Assembly: GCF_014653175.1 (NCBI RefSeq) | Contig: NZ_BNAG01000006.1 | Coordinates: 1 to 64,000, forward strand | Direction of reading: 5' to 3' | Length of the DNA stretch: 64,000 bases | DNA from: Roseivirga thermotolerans | GTDB lineage: Bacteria > Bacteroidota > Bacteroidia > Cytophagales > Cyclobacteriaceae | Shown here: one piece after another, positions 19,004 to 26,756 of the stretch | Numbering within the stretch: position 1 is the first letter of the stretch | How the letters are laid out: each line of letters starts with the position of its first letter | Translations under genes and position numbers: made by a program | Notes under the pieces: generated by a model | Databases searched by the model: none | Told to the model about the DNA's origin: nothing | What the model saw: only the letters and a program-made list of their open reading frames with translations

Positions 19004-19177
19004 TTAACTACCACAACCTACGCAATCTATTTTAGAATCCATAGGCTTCACACCGTTCAATTTCATTTTTAGATTGTGAATTTGGTCTTTAATGTCCATA
19101 TCGGCAAACATGTCGCCAGTGAGTTGAGCGTTCAGTTGGTCGATCTGCTTTTGTAGTTGTTCTTTAGTTTCTTCCAT
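19004..19177 (-). CDS. small coiled-coil protein with C-terminal CVGCGS motif
   Basis: 57 aa from the ATG at 19177 (MEETKEQLQKQIDQLNAQL); an upstream ATG at 19225 would add 16 residues that do not look like the same protein. The first 40 residues form a heptad-like helix. The protein ends IDCVGCGS, a CxxC pair two residues from the C-terminus that could bind metal or take part in redox chemistry. Its stop is one base before the ATG of the MBL lipoprotein, so the two are co-translated. No known function. Confidence 0.65.
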   Translation of the reverse strand: MEETKEQLQKQIDQLNAQLTGDMFADMDIKDQIHNLKMKLNGVKPMDSKIDCVGCGS

Positions 19178-19370
19178 GGGGGTGTTATTTGGGTGATCAA
19201 AAATGAATTTAAAGTTTCTCAACATTAAATCAAATAGGAGAAGTTCAATGTTCGTGGTTTAACCTTTAAGATTCATAGTTTATAGTCGACTCAAGTCAGA
19301 GATGGACGGTTGGTGGTTGATGACTGTGGTTTAACCTGAGTTTGATGTAAGAAAAGAACGTCATGCAAAA

Positions 19371-19407
19371 AAAACAGGCCTTAAACTCTCAAAAAAAGGC
19401 CTGTTTT
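19371..19407. terminator. terminator-like hairpin
   Basis: Perfect 12-bp arms AAAACAGGCCTT (19371-19382) and AAGGCCTGTTTT (19396-19407) with A-runs left and T-runs right. It could stop transcription in either direction, though no gene on the plus strand ends nearby. Confidence 0.6.
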
Positions 19408-19436
19408 ATCTGGTATCTCAACAGAGTCTAAATGAG

Positions 19437-19490
19437 ATTGCGGATATTTTCCTTTGCGTATGTGAAGTTTTCAGAGGAAAATTCCGCAAT
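19437..19490. repeat. long imperfect palindrome (16 bp, one bulge)
   Basis: ATTGCGGA (19437-19444) pairs with TCCGCAAT (19483-19490), and ATTTTCCT (19446-19453) with AGGAAAAT (19475-19482). The only interruption is bulged T19445, and the loop is 21 bases. Stability is high for an AT-leaning genome. It may be a small RNA, a regulatory site or a palindromic repeat. Confidence 0.6.
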
Positions 19491-19563
19491 GACATCCTAA
19501 GAGGGGATATTTTACTACTTCTTTACATCGAACCCGGGTTGGTTTAGGTAATTGGCTATAACA

Positions 19564-19594
19564 GCGCCCGGCCCGCCAGAGCAGGCCTGGGCGC
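19564..19594. repeat. GC-rich hairpin with one bulge
   Basis: GCGCCC (19564-19569) pairs with GGGCGC (19589-19594), and GGCC (19570-19573) with GGCC (19584-19587); T19588 is bulged. It is a local island of very high GC. Confidence 0.5.
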
Positions 19595-19708
19595 AAGGAT
19601 TTTGTGCGGTGGGGCGTCCTTCAAAATCTTCTTAAAAGAAAATCTTAAATTGTATGTAACCATTTCAATCGAGTTGAGTTTCCCCCACTGAATTCTTAAG
19701 ACGAAGCA

Positions 19709-20275
19709 TTGGATTCAATCTCAGACAACACATTAATGCTTAAGGTTAAGGCTGGCCAGCTAGATCAGCTGGGTCTATTATTCGAACGCTACAACAGGCC
19801 TTTGTATGGTTTCTTCTATAGGCTGACTTCTGATGGCAACGCCAGCGAGGATCTTGTGCAGAATGTGTTTGTGAGAATCATCAAATACCGTCATACCTAT
19901 AAGGGTGACGGTAAGTTTTCTACCTGGATATTTCATATGGCGCGGAATTTATTTGCCGACTACTATAAGAAGGAGAAGCGTCTGGGATATAAGGAAGATG
20001 TGAGCGTAACGGACAAATATTATGCTGACAACGACAATGCAGAGACTTTTAAGATTGCCAGTGAGGAGCGTCATTTACTGGAAAAAGCCATGAGAAGGCT
20101 TTCTGCAGAGAAACGCGAAATATTGGTATTGAGTAAGTATCAGGGAATGAAGTACAGCGACATTGCTGAACTTCTGGATTGCTCTGAAAGTGCTGTGAAG
20201 GTGAGGATTTTTAGAGCACTGAAAGAGTTGAAGGCCAACTATGAGAAACTTGAATGTGAGGTTGTAAAACCATAA
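19709..20275 (+). CDS. ECF-type RNA polymerase sigma factor
   Basis: 188 aa starting with TTG at 19709 (MDSISDNTLMLKVKAG, normal for the family); an ATG at 19736 would cut into region 2. Sigma region 2 is at about 18-85 (FYRLTSDGNASEDLVQNVF, STWIFHMARNLFADYYK). Region 4 is at about 118-175 (LSAEKREILVLSKYQGMKYSDIAELL). It directs transcription of a regulon controlled by the anti-sigma protein two genes downstream. The next gene starts 6 bp later. Confidence 0.92.
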   Translation: MDSISDNTLMLKVKAGQLDQLGLLFERYNRPLYGFFYRLTSDGNASEDLVQNVFVRIIKYRHTYKGDGKFSTWIFHMARNLFADYYKKEKRLGYKEDVSVTDKYYADNDNAETFKIASEERHLLEKAMRRLSAEKREILVLSKYQGMKYSDIAELLDCSESAVKVRIFRALKELKANYEKLECEVVKP

Positions 20276-20281
20276 GAAGAA

Positions 20282-21151
20282 ATGAAAAGGAATTATTGGA
20301 TGGTACTGGTGGCTTTGCTGGTTGGTGCCAATGTGTGGGCTCAGGGTAAGTCCGAAACCATTACGAAACAATTTGCGGTGAACAATGCTAGTGCTGAGTT
20401 CTGGTTTTGCGTGTGCAATATAAATGGCAGCGTTGAAGTAGAAGCTTACGATGGAGAAGCGGTGCAGGTGGTAGTGAAAAAACAAGTGAACGGAAAGACC
20501 AACGAAGACCTTGCTCTTGGTATGGAAGAAGTGAGTTTGGGTGTGCTGGAGGGGGCGGAGTTTGTGAAACTCTTCTTGTCTTCTCCTAATCATATAATGG
20601 AAGATAAGGCCGACCCTCTGCAATGTAGCTGGGAGTGGAACAGAAAGAGCGAGCATAAAAACTACTGGTATACGCTCGATTTTACGGTGAAGGTGCCGAA
20701 GGGAATAAGTGTGAAGCTTTCTACAGTGAACAAGGGCAGTGTGTTGGTGAAAAACGTGGAAGGCAATGTGTATGCTTCTAATGTAAATGGCGATGTGACT
20801 TTGCAGAATCTGGCTAGCGACACCAAAGCATCGACCGTGAATGGAAAGTTGGAAGTAAACTACAAAAGCTTACCAAAAGAGTTTGGCAGCTTTAATACAG
20901 TAAATGGCGACATAGAAATTAGAGTGCCTGAAAATGCCAGTGCAATATTTAGCTTTCAAAGTCAGTGGGGAGAGGTTTACAGTGACCTGGAATTTACGGC
21001 CAAACTGGCCCCCAAAGTAACCAAGGCTCCTGATGGTAATGGAGTAAAGTACAAAATAGCCAATAGTAACAGCTACCAGTATGGAAAATCCGGAGGGCCT
21101 ACTTTTGAGTTTGAAACGCTAAATGGTGATGTATACTTAAGAAAACAATGA
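20282..21151 (+). CDS. DUF4097 secreted beta-helix protein
   Basis: 289 aa with a signal peptide (1-20, NVWAQ). The rest is a DUF4097 domain: repeated strands with the motif VNG (STVNKGSVLV, SNVNGDVTL, STVNGKLEV, NTVNGDIEI, ETLNGDVYL), predicted to form a right-handed beta structure. No catalytic motif. It overlaps the anti-sigma gene by ATGA and lies 6 bp after the sigma gene, so it belongs to the sigma unit and may take part in envelope sensing; that is inference. Confidence 0.85.
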   Translation: MKRNYWMVLVALLVGANVWAQGKSETITKQFAVNNASAEFWFCVCNINGSVEVEAYDGEAVQVVVKKQVNGKTNEDLALGMEEVSLGVLEGAEFVKLFLSSPNHIMEDKADPLQCSWEWNRKSEHKNYWYTLDFTVKVPKGISVKLSTVNKGSVLVKNVEGNVYASNVNGDVTLQNLASDTKASTVNGKLEVNYKSLPKEFGSFNTVNGDIEIRVPENASAIFSFQSQWGEVYSDLEFTAKLAPKVTKAPDGNGVKYKIANSNSYQYGKSGGPTFEFETLNGDVYLRKQ

Positions 21152-21954
21152 CGGAGATGGAAGAGAAATATATGTCTCTGATAACAGAATATATGGACGG
21201 AACCCTGACTGATGAACGCAGGCGTGAGTTTGAAGAATATGTGGAGCAGGGGTTCATAGATATGCAGGAGGTGAACGAGCTCAGGACTATGGGCCAACAA
21301 ATGGCAACAACTCCTAAGCCTGAGCCCACAGATGCTCTGCGCTCTAACTTTTACCAAATGTTGGCAGCCGAGCAAAGAAGGGTAGAAGGTAAAGAAGACT
21401 TTCGGCATGTATGGAGTGTCTTGGGAAGGTTTTTCTTTGCCACGTCCAAGGGGCGGTTTGCTTTTGGGTTTTGTGTGCTGTTGGTGGGCCTTGTTTTAGG
21501 CAGGCTTTTTACAGGCAGTGTGTACAACAGCCAACTGAATAGGCTGAGCGATCAGATGGCTGGTATGCAGGAGGTAATGATGAAAACCATGCTGGAAGAC
21601 CAGTCGGTGACTCAACGGCTGAAAGGCGTGCAGATGAGCAACGGGCTTGTGTCTAAAAACCGAGAAGTAACCGATGCTCTGTTTTTAACACTCAATAACG
21701 ATGAGAGTACCAATGTGAGGCTGGCGGCCTTAGCTTCATTGGCCAACTATGCCAAAGATTCGGCTATTCGTGAACGATTGATAAAAAGTATTAACCAGCA
21801 GCAATCTCCATTGGTATTGGTAGCGATGGCCGAATTGATGGTGGATATGCAGGAAACTCAGGCAGTAAAGGCCTTTGAACCTATTCTAAATGCTGAAAAT
21901 ACACCCGATGATGTGAAATCAGCGCTTCGTGAGAATTTGGATAAAATCATGTAA
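21148..21954 (+). CDS. putative transmembrane anti-sigma factor with HEAT-like repeats
   Basis: 268 aa. The cytoplasmic N-terminus (about 1-60, ITEYMDGTLTDERRREFEEY) looks like the start of anti-sigma factors but lacks the HxxxCxxC zinc motif. A single membrane segment lies at about 107-125 (FAFGFCVLLVGLVLGRLF). The C-terminal domain (about 165-268) contains HEAT-like helical repeats (NVRLAALASLANYAKDSAIRERLI). The topology fits a membrane sensor holding the ECF sigma factor. Binding to the sigma factor is not shown by sequence alone. Confidence 0.75.
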   Translation: MTEMEEKYMSLITEYMDGTLTDERRREFEEYVEQGFIDMQEVNELRTMGQQMATTPKPEPTDALRSNFYQMLAAEQRRVEGKEDFRHVWSVLGRFFFATSKGRFAFGFCVLLVGLVLGRLFTGSVYNSQLNRLSDQMAGMQEVMMKTMLEDQSVTQRLKGVQMSNGLVSKNREVTDALFLTLNNDESTNVRLAALASLANYAKDSAIRERLIKSINQQQSPLVLVAMAELMVDMQETQAVKAFEPILNAENTPDDVKSALRENLDKIM

Positions 21955-21977
21955 AGAGAAAAAGAAAAAAACAGATC

Positions 21978-22943
21978 ATGAGAAACGTGAGAAAAATGTT
22001 ATCTGCGGCAATGGTAATGAGTTTGGGAGTTGCAGCCTGGGCTCAGGATGTGCAGGTAAAGACCAGTAAAAACTGGGAGGTGAAGGTAGATCCTCAAGTG
22101 TTAGCAGAAGTAGAAGCCATAGCCGAAAGGGCGGTTCATAGTGTTGTATCTGACTTTGAGTTTGATATGGACTTTGATCATAATGGTAAAAAAATAGAGT
22201 ACCAGCAGAATACACAAGAGATAGAAATACCACTTTCGAAACCCGGTGAAAGAGGAAAGCTGGATTTAGACAACCGAAATGGCAAAGTGAAAGTAACAGG
22301 CTATGACGGCCCCACTGTAAAAGTGAAAATGATTAAGTATGAAAAGAAGGTGGAGCGAGGAGAGTCTAAAAATGGGATGAGGCTGGTGAGTAGCGGGGGC
22401 TTTAATGTGGAGGCTTCCGAAAACAATAACACCGTGAGGCTGGAAAGTGAAGGCTGGAACAACCGGGTAGATTTTGAAGTAATGGTACCTAAAAACTTCA
22501 ACATTAAAGCAGAAACCTATAACAACGGCCACATTGTAATTGAAGGCGTAAACGGGGAGGTTAATGTGGAGAGCTACAACGGATCTATTACGCTGACCAA
22601 TATTAGCGGTTCTGCCAGCGCTTCGACTTACAATGGAGCTATCGAAGTTACTTTTGCCAAAGTGACTCCTGAAACCCCTATGGCTTTTAGCACCTACAAT
22701 GGAAATGTAGATATAAGTGTGCCTACCGGTACTAAGTTCACAGCAAAAATGAGAACGAATAGAGACATATTCACAGACTTTGAATCGTTTAGTATTAAGC
22801 AGGCCCAACCGGTTAGCAATAAAAATAACAAAGGCGGATTTAGCATGAAGTACGAGAGTTGGGTTGAAGGCGACCTCAATGGAGGAGGTGCCGAAGTAAT
22901 GATGAAAACTACCAACGGGAATATTTATATCCGTAAGAAGTAG
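21978..22943 (+). CDS. second DUF4097 secreted protein of the sigma unit
   Basis: 321 aa with a signal peptide (about 1-22, AAWAQ). DUF4097 repeats carry YNG at turn positions (ETYNNGHIVI, ESYNGSITL, STYNGAIEV, STYNGNVDI) and the protein ends TTNGNIYIRKK. It is a paralogue of the protein encoded at 20282-21151, with which it shares the strand-turn pattern but little else. It is the last gene before a strong terminator. Confidence 0.85.
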   Translation: MRNVRKMLSAAMVMSLGVAAWAQDVQVKTSKNWEVKVDPQVLAEVEAIAERAVHSVVSDFEFDMDFDHNGKKIEYQQNTQEIEIPLSKPGERGKLDLDNRNGKVKVTGYDGPTVKVKMIKYEKKVERGESKNGMRLVSSGGFNVEASENNNTVRLESEGWNNRVDFEVMVPKNFNIKAETYNNGHIVIEGVNGEVNVESYNGSITLTNISGSASASTYNGAIEVTFAKVTPETPMAFSTYNGNVDISVPTGTKFTAKMRTNRDIFTDFESFSIKQAQPVSNKNNKGGFSMKYESWVEGDLNGGGAEVMMKTTNGNIYIRKK

Positions 22944-22965
22944 ATAGAGGTAAACCACAAATTTG

Positions 22966-22997
22966 ATCCTGTGAATGGCTATTCACAGGATTTTTTT
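22966..22997 (+). terminator. terminator of the sigma/DUF4097 operon
   Basis: Perfect 11-bp stem ATCCTGTGAAT (22966-22976) / ATTCACAGGAT (22981-22991) with a four-base loop and seven T. Confidence 0.92.
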
Positions 22998-23084
22998 ATT
23001 TTTGATCTATCTCAGCCGATGAAAGTAGCCAACCACTCAACTTTTATCATTCCTTTTAATCTTTTTTTTTAGAAACACAGATTT

Positions 23085-23696
23085 ATGAAAACTCTACTGA
23101 AAACATTACTGCTCGCTGTGCTAATGGTGGGCTCGGTACAAGCTCAAGATGCTTCTTCTAAGATCAACGAGTTGTACAACAAGTATGGCAACATACCCAA
23201 CTATAAGGTAAACGTGGTATACGAGGCCATTAACGATAACATGGGTTTTAAGAATGTGCAGGAAGGCGTGTTGGTGGTTGAAGGCGCAAAATACATTTTG
23301 AAATATGGCCCCAACGAAACCTGGCTCAACGATGGTAAAACAGAGTATGTAGGAACCAAGGAGCCAGACCACTCCCAGATATTGTTCTTTTGTCCCGGCC
23401 AAAACACTGAAGCCATAGTAGACTTTGGTTCAATGATGACCTTCTTTGGTTCAGGCCATAGCGGAACCATGGAAGGCTCTGTATTAAAGCTTAAGCCATC
23501 TTCAGAAGCAGCTTACAAAGAAGTTCATGTGGCGTTTAGTGGCAATAACATTACGTCAATTACTGCTGTAGACGATTTCGGTACTTCTCACAAATATTCT
23601 TTTTCTAACTTTTCTACCAATACTTCAGGCACCAGTTTTAGTATAAACCCTGCCGAGTATTACGAGAAGATAGACGAAAGAAGAGGTTGCAAGTAA
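23085..23696 (+). CDS. LolA-like outer membrane lipoprotein carrier family protein
   Basis: 203 aa with a signal peptide (1-20, GSVQAQ). The remainder has the LolA-like pattern of an unclosed beta barrel (VNVVYEAINDNMGFKNVQEGVLVVEGAKYILKYG is the opening, with LNDGKTEYVG following). LolA shuttles lipoproteins to the outer membrane, but this divergent type may bind another lipid. It stands alone between two terminators. Function is inferred from fold similarity only. Confidence 0.7.
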   Translation: MKTLLKTLLLAVLMVGSVQAQDASSKINELYNKYGNIPNYKVNVVYEAINDNMGFKNVQEGVLVVEGAKYILKYGPNETWLNDGKTEYVGTKEPDHSQILFFCPGQNTEAIVDFGSMMTFFGSGHSGTMEGSVLKLKPSSEAAYKEVHVAFSGNNITSITAVDDFGTSHKYSFSNFSTNTSGTSFSINPAEYYEKIDERRGCK

Positions 23697-23739
23697 CAAG
23701 GGTTGACCAATACCGTTGTATGTCGATCTAAAGATTATG

Positions 23740-23770
23740 GCCTGATACTCTCTGAGTATCAGGCTTTTTT
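23740..23770 (+). terminator. terminator of the LolA-like gene
   Basis: Perfect 11-bp stem GCCTGATACTC (23740-23750) / GAGTATCAGGC (23754-23764), loop TCT, then six T. Confidence 0.92.
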
Positions 23771-23896
23771 AAAAAAGATAACTTCTAAAAGTTCAGGTGC
23801 ATTTTTTTGCTCATTCTTGGCAAGTTGGTGTAGGGCTTTAGTAATTTAGATGTAAACCCGGAGGCTTGGATTCTCTGGCTATTGACTCCAAACCTT

Positions 23897-24739
23897 ATGA
23901 AAAAGGTTAACCTCGATTTTTTTCTTTCAAAGCCCTACCGGTTGGCGGTTTGTATTGCTACACCACTTTTTTTGTACATATTCCTGGTGGCCTTTCTTCC
24001 ATTTGGCATACATAACTACAATCCCCGCTTTACTTATACGGCCCACTTCCTTGTAGAAATGGCAAAGTTTGGCACAAGCACTTTTTTCTTGTGTGTGCTC
24101 ATGGAGTTTTGGGTCAAAAGGCATTGTATTAAGAGAGTGAGCACTGCCGCTGTTGTATACTGGTATTTGGCGCTTCTGTTGGTGTTGGGGCTGTCAAACT
24201 TTGTACTGTATAATCTAATAGGAGGCTGGCACGACTGGAAATTTATTAGCGGTTTGCGCTTTGTTCTTCAAATCTCTTCGGTGCTCATCTTTCCGCTGGC
24301 TGGTGTGCTTGGCTACTTTCGATTTAGAAATCTCAAGTCGGACTACGAGCAGATGCTAACCAACAGAGAAGAAGGGCCTAAAGAAGAGTTTATTTCTGTA
24401 AAAGGCAGCGGAAACAACGAATCGGTTGCCGTAAGGTTGGTAGATTTACTTTGCCTCAAAGCACATGACAATTATGTGGAGCTTTCCTTTCTGGAGCAAA
24501 ATGAGGTTAAGAAGAAGCTTGTAAGAGGTACTCTAACAAATATCTTTCGGCAGATCAGTCATCCAGAAGTAGTGAGGTGTCATAGGTCCTATGTGGTCAA
24601 CCTCCATAACGTCCACTCGGTTGTTGGTCACTCGTCCATAGAGCTGCGACTGGTTTGTGTCTCTCATCCGATTCCTGTTTCCAGATCGTACCGAGAGGTG
24701 GTACTTCAGGCCATAAGGAGGTTCAAAATAGTCCACTAG
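23897..24739 (+). CDS. membrane-bound LytTR DNA-binding regulator
   Basis: 280 aa from the ATG at 23897; a TTG at 23882 is an alternative. Four hydrophobic segments occupy about 15-145 (AVCIATPLFLYIFLVAFLPF is the first). The LytTR domain covers about 170-275, with LLCLKAHDNYVELSF and VRCHRSYVVNLHNVHSV. It has no receiver domain, so it is not a classical response regulator; the membrane part may sense the signal directly. No partner kinase is adjacent. Confidence 0.88.
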   Translation: MKKVNLDFFLSKPYRLAVCIATPLFLYIFLVAFLPFGIHNYNPRFTYTAHFLVEMAKFGTSTFFLCVLMEFWVKRHCIKRVSTAAVVYWYLALLLVLGLSNFVLYNLIGGWHDWKFISGLRFVLQISSVLIFPLAGVLGYFRFRNLKSDYEQMLTNREEGPKEEFISVKGSGNNESVAVRLVDLLCLKAHDNYVELSFLEQNEVKKKLVRGTLTNIFRQISHPEVVRCHRSYVVNLHNVHSVVGHSSIELRLVCVSHPIPVSRSYREVVLQAIRRFKIVH

Positions 24740-24824
24740 CTCTCACTCACCACAAATAGCAGAATTTCGCCACAATCGTTGTTTTTTAGGCATCCCTTTG
24801 TGCTTTGGGGCGGTTTTTTTAAGC

Positions 24825-25772
24825 ATGAAAAAACGAATACAACTTCCCCTAAAAGCTAAGGCAATGGTTGCATTGGCTTTTATTATGCTACACGGTGTTA
24901 TGGTAACTGCTCCGGTTTTTGGGCAGTCGGCCGATGCCATGATTAGAGATTACGTTCAGGCCTATGCCGATGATCCCATGGCCATGAATGCCTATTTTGG
25001 AATTAAGGTTGAAGAGGATTGGTGGACGGTGAAAGTAGAGAGGAATGAGAGAGGGTACCTGGTAGGCAAAAGTCAAAAATACACGTTTCATGAAATGGGG
25101 CCACACAACGTTTCGGTTGAAAAAGGCAAACCCAGCCGGCCCACGTGGTACTTTCATTGCCCAGATATGTCTACCCTTAGAAGTCTCTACACCAATGAGC
25201 TAACTGCCGGAACGGCCAGCATGCGTACCCGTGAGTCAGATCCACAGCCTCTATTTGGTGTAGCCGATATGGAAGGTTTTAGTTCCGGGCAGGGCGAAAC
25301 GGCCCTGGCCTATTTAACCATGGAGCATTTTTGGAAGAAAGGGAATGGTGAGGTAACTCCCTTTGGCCGTGATAAGTCTATGGAAACCCATGGAGCTATG
25401 ATGGTATCGCTATACACCATGAAAGACAAGCGCATTGGCTGGTTTAGTTTGGGGCAAATGAAAGTGGCCAACGCTGAAGAGGACATCCAATCGAGCCAGG
25501 TACCCAACCTTTTTATTATTACCAGCGGCAAGGGCAAAGCAGTGGTGAATGGAGAGGAAATGGATATTGATAAAGGGATGAGCTTTTTTGTGCCCCCATA
25601 CATTCAACATAAACTGTATAACCCTTATGAAGAGCCGCTTGAGGGAGTGTTAGTGCTTTTTGGAGACAACATAGATTATGTTTGGGGGCAATCTTACATT
25701 GGCTTTTTAGAGCAGGAATACGCCTTTTACCAAGAGAATGAAACCCGGGTAAAACAAGGCGACAAAAATTAA
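24825..25772 (+). CDS. secreted cupin-domain protein
   Basis: 315 aa from the ATG at 24825; an in-frame TTG at 24798 is unlikely. Signal peptide about 1-33 ending VFGQS. The central part is not recognised (HFHCPD-like WYFHCPDMSTLRS). The C-terminal cupin (about 225-290) has the compact motif VVNGEEMDIDKGMSFFVPP followed by IQHKLYNP, with the His of motif 2 but few of the usual motif 1 His. A metal-dependent role is therefore uncertain. It is convergent with the nitrilase gene. Confidence 0.7.
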   Translation: MKKRIQLPLKAKAMVALAFIMLHGVMVTAPVFGQSADAMIRDYVQAYADDPMAMNAYFGIKVEEDWWTVKVERNERGYLVGKSQKYTFHEMGPHNVSVEKGKPSRPTWYFHCPDMSTLRSLYTNELTAGTASMRTRESDPQPLFGVADMEGFSSGQGETALAYLTMEHFWKKGNGEVTPFGRDKSMETHGAMMVSLYTMKDKRIGWFSLGQMKVANAEEDIQSSQVPNLFIITSGKGKAVVNGEEMDIDKGMSFFVPPYIQHKLYNPYEEPLEGVLVLFGDNIDYVWGQSYIGFLEQEYAFYQENETRVKQGDKN

Positions 25773-25789
25773 ACATTGGCCTAAGGGCG

Positions 25790-25812
25790 GCCTCCGGACT
25801 CAAGGCGGAGGC
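25790..25812. terminator. hairpin between convergent cupin and nitrilase genes
   Basis: GCCTCCG (25790-25796) pairs with CGGAGGC (25806-25812). It is GC-rich and has no T-run on either strand, so terminator activity is uncertain. Confidence 0.3.
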
Positions 25813-25815
25813 TGC

Positions 25816-26751
25816 TCACTGTCTTTTGGTGTTTGTCTTTAGCTCGAATACATCATTTCTTTGGTAGTGGCCTGTTACATCCAGAGCCATGCGTTCTTCA
25901 TAGCACCGTGTAAGATTTACTTCCTGAACAAAAACACCTTCTTTGTCCCAAATCGGTTCCATTACATAATGACCATCCGGGCCTACAATGCAGCTGCCAC
26001 CATTGAGCAGCATATGGTCGGGTTTGTTCTGCAATTCTAAAGGTAAGGTGAGCTCGGCCGGAATATCTTTAACTCGCATAATTTGCCCCACACCAACGGC
26101 AAAACATCTACCCTCAAAGGCATAAGATCTGGTGGCAATCTGAAGCATTTCATGAACTTTGGGCCATACCGCCACATGAATGTGTTCGCCAGAATTGTGC
26201 ATGGTTTGTCGCGTTAGAGGCATCCAATGCTCCCAGCAAATTAAACCACCAATCCTTCCTACTTGTGTTTCTACAGCCTTAAGCCCATGGCCATCGCCAT
26301 GACCATAAATGAGTCTTTCGGTGTAGGTAGGCATTAATTTTCGATGATGGTTCACTAGCTCTCCATGTTCATTCCAAGTAAGTAAACTGTTGTAAATAGT
26401 GCCGTTGCCAGGTCCACTAGTCACTTTCTCGTTTATGCCCATTACAATCACCAGCCCAAGTTCTTTAGCCCATTGGCCAATGGTGGCTACTTCTTTGCCC
26501 TTCACGTCAAGGCTGTTTTCATATGTTTTGGCAAAAACCTCTTTAGTAGGTTTAAAGTCCCACTTGGCGTATTCATCGCAGTAATCTATCCAAGCAGGAT
26601 AGCCCGTAAACCACGTTTCACCAAAGGTGACCAATTGCGCACCCTTTTCGGAGGCTTCGCGCAAAAGCTTCTCTACTTTTCGCATAGACTCCTCTACATT
26701 CAGGTAGCTTGGAGCCGATTGCACAATGCCTATTCGTACGGACTTTTTCAT
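25816..26751 (-). CDS. nitrilase-type carbon-nitrogen hydrolase
   Basis: 311 aa. The catalytic triad is E45 (FGETWFTGYP), K138 (HHRKLMPTYTERL) and C172 (GGLICWEHWMPL). The CWEHWMPL context and length fit true nitrilases (nitrile to carboxylate plus ammonia) better than amidases. It lies 5 bp downstream of the DUF6503 lipoprotein gene, so they may be co-transcribed. No signal peptide. Substrate not deducible. Confidence 0.88.
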   Translation of the reverse strand: MKKSVRIGIVQSAPSYLNVEESMRKVEKLLREASEKGAQLVTFGETWFTGYPAWIDYCDEYAKWDFKPTKEVFAKTYENSLDVKGKEVATIGQWAKELGLVIVMGINEKVTSGPGNGTIYNSLLTWNEHGELVNHHRKLMPTYTERLIYGHGDGHGLKAVETQVGRIGGLICWEHWMPLTRQTMHNSGEHIHVAVWPKVHEMLQIATRSYAFEGRCFAVGVGQIMRVKDIPAELTLPLELQNKPDHMLLNGGSCIVGPDGHYVMEPIWDKEGVFVQEVNLTRCYEERMALDVTGHYQRNDVFELKTNTKRQ

Positions 26752-26756
26752 GCCTG

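Larger units (their letters stand above)
19178..19708. other. 531-bp intergenic region rich in hairpins
   Basis: No ORF of note. It contains three separate inverted repeats (19371-19407, 19437-19490, 19564-19594), listed individually. It separates the divergent CxGCGS gene and the sigma-factor operon and must carry both promoters, but no exact TAnnTTTG box was found at a useful distance. Confidence 0.6.

Noticed and set aside
20075-20656. Antisense ORF of 193 codons opposite the sigma factor and first DUF4097 gene
   Set aside because: It covers parts of two well-supported sense genes and shows no domain.
22266-22958. Long antisense ORF (230 codons) opposite the second DUF4097 gene
   Set aside because: The sense strand has a signal peptide and a recognised domain; the antisense product has no motif and results from codon bias.
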